Shown here piece by piece: positions 10,825 through 20,982 of a stretch of DNA of 64,000 bases. The translations under genes were made by a program, and so were the position numbers. Location: the NCBI GenBank assembly GCA_933822405.4, contig CAKOGP040001825.1, positions 124,001 to 188,000 of the forward strand. Direction: 5' to 3'. Source of the stretch: Cylindrotheca closterium. Lineage: Eukaryota; Bacillariophyta; Bacillariophyceae; Bacillariales; Bacillariaceae. The notes below the pieces were generated by a model. It worked only from the letters and a program-made list of their open reading frames with translations, did no database searches and was not told the DNA's origin. How positions within the stretch are numbered: position 1 is the first letter of the stretch; the number at the start of each line of letters is the position of its first letter.

Positions 10825-12363
10825 ATGGCAGGAAACGCTGCGACTCGTCCAGTGACCAGATCATCGGCACAGAATGCTACTGGGGCATCGCGTAGAGCAT
10901 TGGTACGTCCAGGTTTCTCGTTGTTTGCGTCGTTGCCTTTCACGTGTGTCCTCTAACTTCTTTCGTTTGATTCAAAGGGAGATGTTTCGAACCAGGCGTC
11001 GACCAGCAACAATGAGCTGGCTAATAAATCAACCCGTCGGTCGCAAAGGTTGTCTTCAAGCGCCAATCAAAGTCAAAGCAGACCCGAGGATGAAACAACG
11101 ACGAGTGTTGCAGCGCCGAGACGATCACGCCGATTATCCAATGCTGCATCCAATGAAGATACATCCACCCAGAATGCTACAGCAACTGCAACCAGGTCGG
11201 AACCATCCAACAAGCGATCACGTAGAACATCTTCACGAGGCGCAAAGAGGTCACGATCTTTGAATTCGGACAGTTCAGGACCAGCACGAAAAAGTCGACG
11301 AAATTCGGCACCTAGGAATGGAAGTCGCGGAGAACCTACAGTACGCAGACAACTTTGCGCGGATATCATCAACACTGGACATGTTCTACAAAGACACCCC
11401 TTTGATGCTTCCAAGTATGTAGCGGGGGTTTCTGTACACGACAACGATAAGAGTGACGATCCACAAGAGGCGCATGAGTATGTCACCGATATCTTTCAGC
11501 GACTCTTTGATTCAGAGGTGAGATGGAGCATCCTCTTGAGATGGTCTTGATTGTATAATGGAAAACTCACACTTGCAATGCAGTCAAAATCCAGTCCACG
11601 CCCTTTCATAAATAGTCAACCAGCATTGAACACTTTGATGCGAGAAATTCTGATTGATTGGTTGGTCGAAGTCCACATGAAGTTTCGACTTCTGCCCGAG
11701 ACTCTTTACTTGTCTGTCAATATCCTAGATAGATATTTGAACAAGGAAACGGTACCTCGGAGAAAGCTGCAGTTGGTTGGGGTAACATCGCTCCTTCTGG
11801 CTTGCAAGTACGAAGAGATCTATCCTCCCGAAGTCAAAGACTGTGTGTATATCACTGATCGTGCATACACTCGACAGGACGTTCTCGACATGGAAGCCCA
11901 CATTGTGATGACTCTTGAATTTAGACTGAGTGTGTCTACTGGGTACCCCTTCTTGAAACGATACTTGGACATCATGAAGGCATCCTCTACTGCAAAAAAT
12001 CTTGCCAGCTTCTACATGGAGCGAACCTTGCAAGAACACGAAAGTCTGCAGTTCAGACCATCTGTGCTAGCAGCAGCTGCCGTTTCCCTTGCCATGAGCA
12101 ACCCAGATATTGTCGAATTTGCCGAAAATGACGACGAAGGCCACCAACCGGGCATCCCAAAGAAGTTGATTCGATACACTGGCTTTTCCATCTGTGAGAT
12201 CCGCGATGCTGCTTCTCTCATGGAACGAACAGTCCCAGAAACGACATCAACAAATGCTCGACGGACTCTTGCTGCTGTGAAGCGAAAGTACGAATCTGAT
12301 CGATACGATTGTGTTTCAACAGCATTTACCCCACCACTTGTCGAGCATCTTGAAAATGTGTAA
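10825..12363 (+). CDS. B-type (mitotic) cyclin
   Basis: Exons 10825-10902, 10978-11517 and 11584-12363 (introns 75 and 66 nt), 465 aa. The first exon is short; it gives the start codon and half of a perfect destruction box, RRALGDVSN (residues 23-31, RxxLxxxxN), which is completed by exon 2. A long Ser/Arg-rich disordered N-terminus (about 40-180) follows, then the cyclin fold. The first cyclin box begins near residue 225 (MREILIDWLVEVHMKF) and continues through LLACKYEEIYPPEVKD; the second box includes EHESLQFRPSVLAAAA. It is predicted to activate a CDK at mitosis and to be degraded through APC/C. Which diatom B-type cyclin this is cannot be told. Confidence 0.92.
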
Positions 12364-12891
12364 AATGACGAGAGGGAGCTAATCGAGGGCATATATATCC
12401 TGTGGGTTTGAGTTTTTGTCCAGAAAGAAATCTTTTGACGCAGCTATGCGCAGTTGCAAATTGCACAGCTCCGTTGCACAACGTGATCTGGCCAGGTGAT
12501 TGAGATGAGGACTCGCACTTTCTATACTTGTGTATCCTTGTTGTCAACATTCACTGTAAATCTGACCGTCCAGATGCAACGGATTACAAATAACCATAGG
12601 CTCACACCTCAACAACTTAAGCGTCGTTGATGATAAGTTTGGAGCCACTACTATCGAAAGGATTATTATTATCATTCATTTCTTTGTACACCGTCTAAAC
12701 CCCAAAAGGATAAGATTCGTTTGACACAACATGGAATCATCAAGACGCAGTGTAAGTTTCCCTGTCTGCCACCCGTCACGACCTCAACTTCGCGATCTTC
12801 GTCTGCTTCGCGCACGTCAACAGATGACGTATGTCAGCGTGAAGAGGGAAAAGAGCTGTTGGATGGACAACTAGACCTAATACTGACTACC
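12364..12891. other. Upstream region of the FNR gene
   Basis: 528 bases. An ATG at 12731 is followed by a good splice-donor match (AGT then GTAAGT, GT at 12752), so an upstream non-coding or alternative first exon is possible. The frame upstream of the annotated FNR start is open. Otherwise nothing is recognised. Confidence 0.35.
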
Positions 12892-14223
12892 ATGGTGAAG
12901 TTGAGTACTACCGTTACCCTCGCCCTTGTTGCAGGGGCAAGCGCATTTGCCCCACAAGCATCCGTCCCCATCCGATCCGATGTCTCCCTTGACATGGCCA
13001 ATGGATCCAAGCGCAAGGCTTTGAGGAAGGTGAGTTTATGATTCTTCTGATCCTATACATACGAGACAAGCAAATCCTAATGTATATCCTTGTGTTTTTA
13101 ATACATACAGCACCTCGGTAAGGTTGCCGGTGCAGCTGGTGCCTTCGCTTTGGCAACCACTGGTGCTGCACCTGCCGCACACGCCGCAAAGCAGGTTGTC
13201 GAGACTGCCGACAACACCAAGCAACTTATTGCCGCAGGAGCCGCCGTTATTGGTGCTGGTGCCATTGGAATGAATGTCTTGGGAGGAGAAAAGAAGCAAG
13301 ACTTCCTGGAAGCCAAACCTTACTATGATCAATCTACTGTCCCAGTCAACACTCACAAGAACAAGGCCCCTTTCACAGGAAAGATTGTTTCCACCAAGCG
13401 TATCGTTGGACCAAAGGCAACGGGAGAGACTTGCCACATCATCATTGACCACGAAGGCGACTTTCCCTACTGGGAGGGACAATCTTGGGGAGTTATTCCA
13501 CCAGGTAACCGCGAGAAGGATGGAAAGCCCCACTCGGTCAGACTTTATTCCATTGCTTCTTCCCGATATGGTGATGACATGACCGGAAATACTGGTTCTC
13601 TTTGCGTCCGCCGTGCTACCTACTGGTGCCCAGAGCTCAAAGCTGATGACCCAGCTAAGAAGGGAGTCTGCTCCAATTTCTTGTGCGATACCCAACCTGG
13701 TGATGAGATAAAGATGACTGGACCCGCCGGAAAGGTTATGTTGATGCCTGAAGAAGACCCTACCACTGATTACATCATGGTTGCCACTGGAACTGGAATC
13801 GCTCCTTACCGTGGTTTCATCCGCCGTTTGTTTTTCGAGAAGACCCCTGCTGCCGACGCTTACAAGGGCGAAGCTTGGTTGTTCCTTGGTGTTGCCAACT
13901 CTGACGCTTTGTTGTACGATGACGAGTTCCAAGAGGCTAAGAGCAAGTTCCCCAATAACTTCCGCTTGGACTATGCTCTTTCCCGTGAGCAAACCAACAA
14001 GTCTGGAGGTAAGATGTACATTCAAGACAAGGTCGAGGAATACGCCGATGAGGTCTTCAACAAATTGGAGAAAGGTGCCCACATCTACTTCTGTGGTTTG
14101 AAGGGAATGATGCCTGGAATTCAAGACATGCTTAAGGGTGTCGCCGAGAAGAAGGGTCTTGACTACGACGAGTGGCTCAAGGGCTTGAAGAAGGCCAAGC
14201 AATGGCACGTTGAGGTCTATTAG
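12892..14223 (+). CDS. petH: Ferredoxin-NADP(+) reductase, plastid-targeted
   Basis: Exons 12892-13029 and 13111-14223 (81-nt intron), 416 aa. The N-terminus is a diatom plastid presequence: signal peptide [15 protein letters not shown], cleavage motif ASAFAP, then a basic transit region. FNR signatures follow in order: [12 protein letters not shown] (FAD), [30 protein letters not shown] (NADP), [37 protein letters not shown] and the C-terminal aromatic EVY. It passes electrons from ferredoxin to NADP+ at the end of photosynthetic electron flow. Unusually, two extra hydrophobic Ala/Gly-rich segments lie between the transit region and the FAD domain: [18 protein letters not shown], and [20 protein letters not shown] at about 80-100. 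The start was chosen because it begins the signal peptide. Confidence 0.95.
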
Positions 14224-14340
14224 AGACCCATTAGCTCAATATGTCTAAGTCTTTGTCTTTTGTGGGAATATGTGTAGAAGAATTTTAACAATAGGGCTTT
14301 AAAAATCTGTTCACAATAATTCGATGTATTCTTGAACGAA

Positions 14341-15531
14341 TCATATTTTTGTATCACGTTTTTCGATGACTTTGGCAGCAAGGATGATGCTCACCAGCGC
14401 TGATAGAACCGAGACAAACACTAGGTCAGCTGACTCCAAGTATAGGCTTTGTCTCGTACCATCGTGCGTCCCCTCATTTATCCCGGAACTCTGTCTCGTG
14501 AATGACTCTCGTTCAGCCTCAGCCAGAGATCGCTTGACCTCCGACGTTTCCATGGCGGGTTTTGAGGCGGTGTCTATTTGTGCAACTTGCTCGTTTGCCT
14601 GATCAAGAGATTTGCTCTTCATCATTTTTGGAGGCATCTTCTTAGACTTCCTTGGGCCAAAGAAATCAGATGCCAAAACGTCCTTGAAACGAATAGCGTT
14701 TTCTTTGATCCCAACGTGAGCTCCCAATACGGCCTTTCCTGGAAAAGGGGCGACCATCAGGTCACTCAAAGTGCTCTTGGGACTATTTGACCTAGAGTAC
14801 TGATTGACAAATCCATTTGTCCACCGCTCGATCACTGACAAGCCAAGCACATGATCACTATGATGGGCATACGCATTCTCACCTCGCAGACTAGTACCCA
14901 AGGAAAGGACGTTGGGCGTCTCAACCTTGTCAAAAAGTGTAAACGCTTGACAGGTGTCAGCTATGAGCAAGGCCTTGCCGAACTTTTTTCCAGCGTTGAG
15001 CTTGTCCATCAAGTTGGCAATGTCTTGGCTTGTGATTTCTTCCTCGTCCTGAAACTTGAAGAACTGATCACCTCCATGGCCAGTGACATACACCAGTAGA
15101 CTAGAATTCGAATTGGATTGTATCGAACGAGGTGATGTTCCTAACATAGCATCTATGAAGTTCTGCACGTTTACATCACTTCCTCGGAAATCGATTTCCG
15201 TGTGTTCATCATACCAGTTGGCGTTATCCACCCCATTGGCGAACATGCCATTCTTGAGTGGGTTTCGATTATTGGTAACGTATTCGTCTGCAATCATTAA
15301 GACTATTTGGGAGTCCGGAACACCGTTGTCTTTCAGTATTTTGTAGATTGCTAGGGCGTTAATTGCATGGCGATAGTTGAACCAATATCGACTCGAGGAA
15401 ACGATCAACGCATGAATGTTTGGTTGGTTTGAAGATATTGAAGTTGATACTGAGCAATGGATATTCAGTAGTATTAGGTGCGACAACAATACCCAGTACA
15501 ATTTTTGCCAGATCCGGCAAAAGGATAGCAT
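14341..15531 (-). CDS. PIGK: GPI-anchor transamidase catalytic subunit (GPI8/PIG-K)
   Basis: 396 aa, intronless, ATG at 15529-15531. It is a C13-family cysteine protease fold and the catalytic subunit of the ER transamidase that replaces C-terminal signals with GPI. Visible features are an N-terminal hydrophobic leader (LYWVLLSHLILLNIHC), then HALIVSSSRYWFNYRH, MIADEYVTNNRNP, the catalytic His in YVTGHGGDQFFKFQD and the catalytic Cys in IADTCQAFTLFD. A C-terminal transmembrane helix (VFVSVLSALVSIILAA) follows a disordered linker, giving a type I ER membrane topology. Both catalytic residues are present. It converges with the FNR gene 117 bp away. Confidence 0.94.
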   Translation of the reverse strand: MLSFCRIWQKLYWVLLSHLILLNIHCSVSTSISSNQPNIHALIVSSSRYWFNYRHAINALAIYKILKDNGVPDSQIVLMIADEYVTNNRNPLKNGMFANGVDNANWYDEHTEIDFRGSDVNVQNFIDAMLGTSPRSIQSNSNSSLLVYVTGHGGDQFFKFQDEEEITSQDIANLMDKLNAGKKFGKALLIADTCQAFTLFDKVETPNVLSLGTSLRGENAYAHHSDHVLGLSVIERWTNGFVNQYSRSNSPKSTLSDLMVAPFPGKAVLGAHVGIKENAIRFKDVLASDFFGPRKSKKMPPKMMKSKSLDQANEQVAQIDTASKPAMETSEVKRSLAEAERESFTRQSSGINEGTHDGTRQSLYLESADLVFVSVLSALVSIILAAKVIEKRDTKI

Positions 15532-15816
15532 TTCGTTCTTGGGCGTTGTTCAATGTTGATGTTTCATTTGGTTTGCCGTGTTTCTCCAATCGCCGTTTCT
15601 CGCTTTCTCCTCGTCCTTTGCCTGCAATTCTACCGGTATGTGGAAAGCCAAAGATAGTTGTGATGACTTACATTATTAGTACCCTGCATGGACATCTGTT
15701 TATACCGTTATCATTTTTGCGGAAACACTGACCATGAGAGCTCTACTGCAGACTGTAACTTGAAAAAATAACATTCCTATATTATGTACATTGTATTGTA
15801 AAATACTACAGCATTG

Positions 15817-16601
15817 TCATTGAATTATACACCCACACCCACCCTCATTCTTTGGAGCACAGCCCACTTGTTCGGTATCAAGGATCAACTCCTTTGAAGG
15901 TTTTCCCTTCTCCCCATCCTGTTCACACACCAACCGCACACAATATGTTGTTCCAGGCTCTAGATCAAAGGCTTCAGTTTTGCAGGTCTTGATTGTCCCA
16001 CTCGACTGTACGGCCGCAGAGGCGGCACTGTCCCAGTTTGCTTCGATGGGCTTCCATTGTAGTTCATATGATGAAACTGATACATTCGGCTTGAACTCCA
16101 ATTGAATAGTGGTCTACGGCACAAACATGGGGAGTTAAAAAAAATGGTCAATGAGCATGTCAATAATAATCCAATCAATAGTACATCTCGTGTTGGTTCG
16201 CACACACGAAGCAATCATGACAAGATGAACGATAGATATATAACCTGGTCATTCGTATGCAAGCCCGTTCATTCTTCTCTCGGATACTATCTAGCAAAAC
16301 AAAATGTGGTCGTCACTGATGATCAGTTTGTAACATATTTTGTGTTTTCTTCAACGAGAAGAACGAGGGGCATGCATATTGCCTGTTCACTTTTCAAAAT
16401 CCTCTGCAAAAAGATGTAAACATCCATGTCGTCAAAAATCAAGACAAGAGCCTTGATATCGGTAATCTCATGTAGAATAACCATCATCGGAAGTTGTGTG
16501 CCGAAAACATCAATGGAAAGGTGGGAAAGAACGTGTCTAAATGTATAACTTACTTCTGTAGCCTCCAGGAATTCTAGTGTAGGTGCTTCAGGCAATGGCA
16601 T
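15817..16601 (-). CDS. Single-domain fibronectin type III protein with C-terminal CaaX box
   Basis: Two exons on the minus strand, 16601-16554 and 16113-15817, separated by a 440-nt intron with a consensus donor (GTAAGT). The 114-aa product is almost exactly one FN3 domain. Exon 1 gives strand A (MPLPEAPTLEFLEATE). Exon 2 gives TTIQLEF, VSSYELQWKP and the closing LEPGTTYCVRLVCE, the usual FN3 Tyr/Leu core pattern. The chain ends in GGCGCIIQ. The last four residues, CIIQ, form a CaaX box expected to be farnesylated (Gln at the last position), with a second Cys nearby for palmitoylation. A cytosolic, membrane-anchored FN3 module is therefore predicted. The intron is several times longer than others in the window. 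The partner and function are unknown. Confidence 0.72.
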
Positions 16602-16801
16602 TATGAAAATTGTTGCAGTTTCAACTGTAAAACAAAGTGAGCCAACCCTCTTCGTGTGGCAACATCGTGTCTTTCCAAAATCAAAATCATGCGAGCTGGC
16701 CGACGAAACTCGGACATGCTCGGTCCACGACCAAAAGGATTAAGATGAGGTCACGGTGTCCGTAACGGGGCTTTTATACTATGCTGGTGCAACTATTTAT
16801 A

Positions 16802-17291
16802 CTAAATCCCCCGGGGAAAAATAAGGGGGAAGAGGAAGAAAAAGGAAAGAAAAGAAAACGAAGAGGAAAGAAAAGAAAAGAGGAGAAAGCAACAGGATTG
16901 CAATAAAGTGTCTTTACAACACAGCACTGGCCTCATGCATACCGTCGCAAGAATATATGCTCTATGATCCCAGGATTTTGACGGATTTTGAACAAGGTAA
17001 CAATGATTGTTTGATGTATGTTGACCGATGCCTCTGAAACTTTTGAAATGACGTTCGATCACCTCTAATAACATCATCTGTGCCTTCATATCGCAGATCC
17101 AATCAGAAATCGGAGATTTATCGCACTCTGAATTTGAGGTCACGAACATTTCAAGATATGCAGCGTAGAAGTTGACGTCATTGATGATGGTAGTCAGATT
17201 TTGCGTCGTCAATGGACTCAATATTTTGGGAATCAAGCAAGGTGAGGAAGGACCAAATCCAGGCTCAAGCTCGCCGCCAAAGAGACTACAT
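16802..17291 (-). CDS. Coding-like open stretch, doubtful exon
   Basis: An open minus-strand stretch follows an acceptor-like ...ACATGTAG near 17288. It reads as moderately protein-like (GELEPGFGPSSPCLIPK ... NFYAAYLEMFVTS ... MMLLEVIERHFKSF) before degenerating into Phe/Ser/Leu runs opposite the polypurine tract. There is no ATG at its head, no partner exon is found, and the family is not recognised. It could be a relic or chance. Confidence 0.2.
16813..16889 (+). repeat. Polypurine (GA-rich) tract
   Basis: 77 bases with only two pyrimidines (T at 16822, C at 16859), made of irregular GGAAA/GAAAA units. It lies in gene-poor DNA and may be a simple-sequence expansion. Confidence 0.8.
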
Positions 17292-17341
17292 GTGTATTAC
17301 ATGATTGAAGAAATGCAATAATCAACCGTTTTTTGAGTAAG

Positions 17342-17596
17342 ATGCAAAGGCGAAAACAGAGGCAAACTCTTGCTGGGTTCCTTGATGGCCAAGTTTCCAC
17401 CATAAGGCCGCGCTACGACAGTTTACTACCGTATGGTCACAGGGGATGGGTTTATTCTGACGAGAAAACAATCAACAAGGCCTTGGTGCACGGAATTGAG
17501 ACAATGATTAGATTCCAAAGGTAAAGTGACACCTACTACTAGCAACTATGGCAGTTGTTATCAGTTTCTTACAGGGGCATGCTCTACCATAAGTGA
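17342..17596 (+). CDS. Doubtful small two-exon gene
   Basis: The ATG at 17342 opens 59 codons, ending in CAAAG followed by a donor-like GTAAAG. A possible 54-nt intron ends at CTTACAG (17574), and joining to 17575 gives a 67-aa basic protein (MQRRKQRQTLAGFLDGQVST ... HGIETMIRFQ). The codons look coding-like and both splice signals fit, but no family is recognised and the region around it is gene-poor. It may be a fragment or chance. Confidence 0.22.
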
Positions 17597-17945
17597 CACT
17601 GAAATGATAGAAATTAATCTATAATATAAATAGAAGATTGAAAACGAAGGTTCTACAGATGGGCGTATCCGTCACCTCATGCTGTAGCGCTTGTCAATTC
17701 GGTTTGGTGGCTGCCACACCCGTTCTTCAGAGCAGCTAGAAGTGATCATAGGGTAACTGTATCGCTAGCTCGTAATCCAGTGGTAAGGTGAGTCATTAAA
17801 ACAAGGTGCGACAGTGCTTTATAATACAATGGCAGAGTGGCAGGGCCGTATCTAGCCTGGGCCTACGGTACCAGGTACCAGGTACTATCCCCCTATAATC
17901 ATCATTTGCAAGTAATGACGAGTACTAACTTAGTGGAGATTGTCT

Positions 17946-18046
17946 ATTTTTAGTGAATAGCCCGCTGTGATTGGTTCAGACCACTAAAAATGGGTTGATT
18001 TTTAGTGATTTGACTAACTCTCATTGGCTGAAAACCCACTAAAAAT
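17946..18046. repeat. Four copies of a 10-mer in alternating orientation (nested inverted repeats)
   Basis: ATTTTTAGTG occurs at 17946-17955 (+), 17982-17991 (-), 17998-18007 (+) and 18037-18046 (-). The two middle copies form a perfect 10-bp stem with a 6-base loop (GGGTTG). ATTGG (inverted CCAAT) lies between the outer pairs, at about 17970 and 18023. The cluster is about 310 bp upstream of the START-domain gene. It could be a composite regulatory site or the remnant of a small inverted-repeat element. Confidence 0.8.
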
Positions 18047-18358
18047 TGCACCTGCATAATGTAAGAGCCCGTAACGGCGTCACGGGTCGTGGCTGCTGCC
18101 ATGAAAAAGGCCGAATTTTGGAAATTTGGAGCTGCATCCGGGCTGGAAGGTTTGTAAAGTGAACAACAATCCCTTCTGAATTTGTCAGGGCGTTATTAAT
18201 ACCTAGCTAACTCCCTATCATCGCCCACACGAATCATCTCTCGTCACACCGCTATTACCCATTCTTTGGAAGTGGACTGCGATTGAAAGTCGAATACAAT
18301 ATAAAAAACACACGCAATTCACAGCTATTAGAAGATCTCCAGTTAGCCGCATCACAGT

Positions 18359-20982
18359 ATGGAACCAGTTCGAATCAAGCCACCTTCCACAACTGCCAAT
18401 GCGGCTTCTGCCACGGACTCGCTTTACAACGATGCAATGCGAGTTTTTCTTCTGATAGAAGATGAAAGGCATCTTTCTGCGCTTTTGTTGTACCAAAATC
18501 TTTTGGACCGATTAGACCCTACGCCTGAGTTGAGCGGTAGTCCGAACAAGAGACTGAGCAAGATATTCAAACGGGGACGAAAACCCAACAAAGATAAGGG
18601 AAAAGACGAAGAAAAAGCCAGAGAACTATTACAGTCAAAACAGAAAGTGTTGGAAAGCTTGCAGGTATGTTTCCACATAATCATCATCAATTGTCATTTG
18701 GTATTCAAATTGGATAGTGTATTAATGAACGGTGTCCATATCTATTTCTTTAGGAACGATGTGCAATGTTCCGTCAAGCCAAACAGAACCTGGACGTCGA
18801 TGATGATTGGACACTTGCACAGACAATATTTGGAGTCACTACCTATTATCGTAGGGAAGATGATGGATCTTTGAGTATCAAGATGGAAGGAAGATTAGAA
18901 GGTACCGCCTTGTTTGAACAAGTAGCTGTTTTACGAGAAGTTGACTTGCATTCGAAATGGGCACCCTTCTGTTCTTCTAGTTTGACACTTGCGCACTTAA
19001 ATAAGCTAGACACTGTCGGGTGGTTTGTGGTTGGTTTGCCACACTTTGGACTGATGAGAGATGCCTGCTTTCGAGCAATGGGATGCGACAACATTTTCGA
19101 AGATGGTTCGATTATGTTGGTGGGGCAAGGGCTGGAAGATACACCGCAAGATGGCGTCAAATCGAACACATTGGAAACAAATGCGGAAGCCTCCAACGAG
19201 AGCAGAGGGTTCGACTACCTGACGGAAGATCCAGTCCTAAAAACTCTTGATATCCCAGAAGTGCCCAAGGGAATGGGACGGGGTAGAATGACCATTCGAA
19301 CATTCCAAGCAATAATTCATATCGAATCACCAACTGAGGCCACAACTCGGATCGTGGCAAATGTGGATCCGAACTTACCACTGATTCCACAGAGTCTCAT
19401 CGATTTTCTGATGAAAAAATTGTGTGGTGTCCTGCTGAATAAGCTACAAAGTGCTGCCAAGAAGGTTGCGAAGGACCCAATTTATAATGACCATGCGCAA
19501 TTGATGAGGCTTCAAGAACCGTTTTACAAGGGATGGCTCATGGCCAAATTCCAACAGATTTGTGAAATACGAAACTGGACCATGCCACCTGTCACCTGCT
19601 TTGAATTGACCGAAGAGCAATTGGAGCGGGCGGAAGAAGCTTTTAAGAAGAAGACAAAGAAAGACAACAGAAGAACAATGAAAATGTACCAGACGATCAA
19701 CGATGAAAAGCTTGATGCATTCTTGGAGAGCCGGCAAGCCGGGGAAACCGATGATCTTCCTACACCTAGACTGCGAACTCACTCCGTCGATTCGGATTCA
19801 ATATCAGAGATATCACATTTATCAGGCACTACTGAGACGAGCAAATGGAGCCGTAATCCAATTAACAAGTACTTGAAAGAGCTTGAGTTGAAAACGGAAA
19901 AAAGGAAACTGCGTGAAATTGAAAAGTCTCGAGAACGAGCTGCCAATAGACTCAAGCCGAAAGAGTTGGATGAATCATCGAGATCACGTCTTGAAGAATT
20001 GCGAACGGCTAGGGAAATCCGTCTCGGTAAGTCGAGCTCAACACCAATGCCTCCACAAGGAAAGGATGCAATGAAATTGCTTCGAGAAGCAAATTTGAAG
20101 GTCAAGAATGATTGGGTGACTTTATGGGCAAACCGTTCTGCCATTACCCGTGTTTTTCTCATGAAAATACTGGTAATTGGACTGTTTGGCCTAATGCACG
20201 GAAGTGCGTTTGTCGAGAGAATAATTGCTGAACGTATTACAGTCGACATTCTTTCTGAAGACCAACGATATGATATCGCTGCTATGATATATCTTCTCCT
20301 CTCAACAGCAGTACATTTCTGTCTCTGTTATGTTGCCATGATCTATGCTTTTTCGTCCCTTCAACTGGGGCGGATGGCAGGACGGCAAGCGAAGCGATTC
20401 TACACCCAGAACGTTCACCTCATTGTCCTCGGGACAAGCACGGGGATGCTATTTTTCTCTCTTGCCCTTGCGTTTTGGAGGACTTCATCTCAATGGACGT
20501 TTTGGAAAACCTTTTGTTCTTCGAACTTTTTGATGGAGTCAAAGACCATTGCCGATGCCCTCAACAAGCACGTATTCTCGCTTGATCAGGCTGAGGAAGA
20601 GTGCAAAGACTTTGAGATTGGTGCTTGGAGACATGATGCATATGCAACAGTACGCATCCTGTTTACATATTCCGCAACATTCCTTCTTTCTGTTCTTTTT
20701 CTGTTCAGTTCGACAGCAAACAGTGCAACCAGGTCGACTTCCTACAGCAATTTGAGCGATGCAGTTTCTGATAGTTCAATCGATGTGACCGCCCCAAGTT
20801 CTACGAAATCTTTGCCTTCGCTCCGAGGTCAGAGTAGCCTCGAGCTTCCGAAGCGTGCGAATACTTTTGCGTTCGAAACGGTTCAAGAGGAATCTAACGG
20901 TGCTTCGTTGAAGAAGTCTGGTGAGCCCGGGAAAACAGGCATCAAGAAAGTGTCCTTCGGGGAGCGCTCAGTCACCGCTTGA
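18359..20982 (+). CDS. START-domain-like protein with four C-terminal transmembrane helices
   Basis: Exons 18359-18664 and 18754-20982 (89-nt intron), 844 aa. The N-terminus (about 15-110) is a helical-hairpin region resembling an MIT-type module (YNDAMRVFLLIEDERHLSALLLYQNLLD ... then ELLQSKQKVLESLQ). A START-like lipid-binding fold at about 118-400 includes ALFEQVAVLREVDLHSKWAP, VGWFVVGLPHFGLM, TTRIVANVDPNLPLIPQ and a long C-terminal helix (LIDFLMKKLCGVLLNKLQ). A charged coiled-coil linker (450-560) leads to four membrane segments near residues 569, 609, 657 and 734, and a Ser-rich cytosolic tail. The architecture suggests a membrane-tethered lipid-transfer or lipid-sensing protein; the compartment is not evident. 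Confidence 0.8.

Larger units (their letters stand above)
16602..18358. other. Gene-poor 1.75-kb region
   Basis: No confident gene. It holds a polypurine tract (16813-16889), two weak coding candidates listed separately (about 16802-17291 minus, 17342-17596 plus), stacked GGTACCAGGTACCAGGTAC at about 17868-17885, and a four-copy inverted-repeat cluster (17946-18046) shortly upstream of the START-domain gene. Confidence 0.5.

Noticed and set aside
13036..14208. 390-codon open frame antisense to FNR
   Set aside because: Mirror of a highly expressed, codon-biased gene; composition is not protein-like and no domain is present.
16102..16419. Plus-strand frame inside the long FN3 gene intron
   Set aside because: No protein-like features; the FN3 exons on the other strand splice cleanly.
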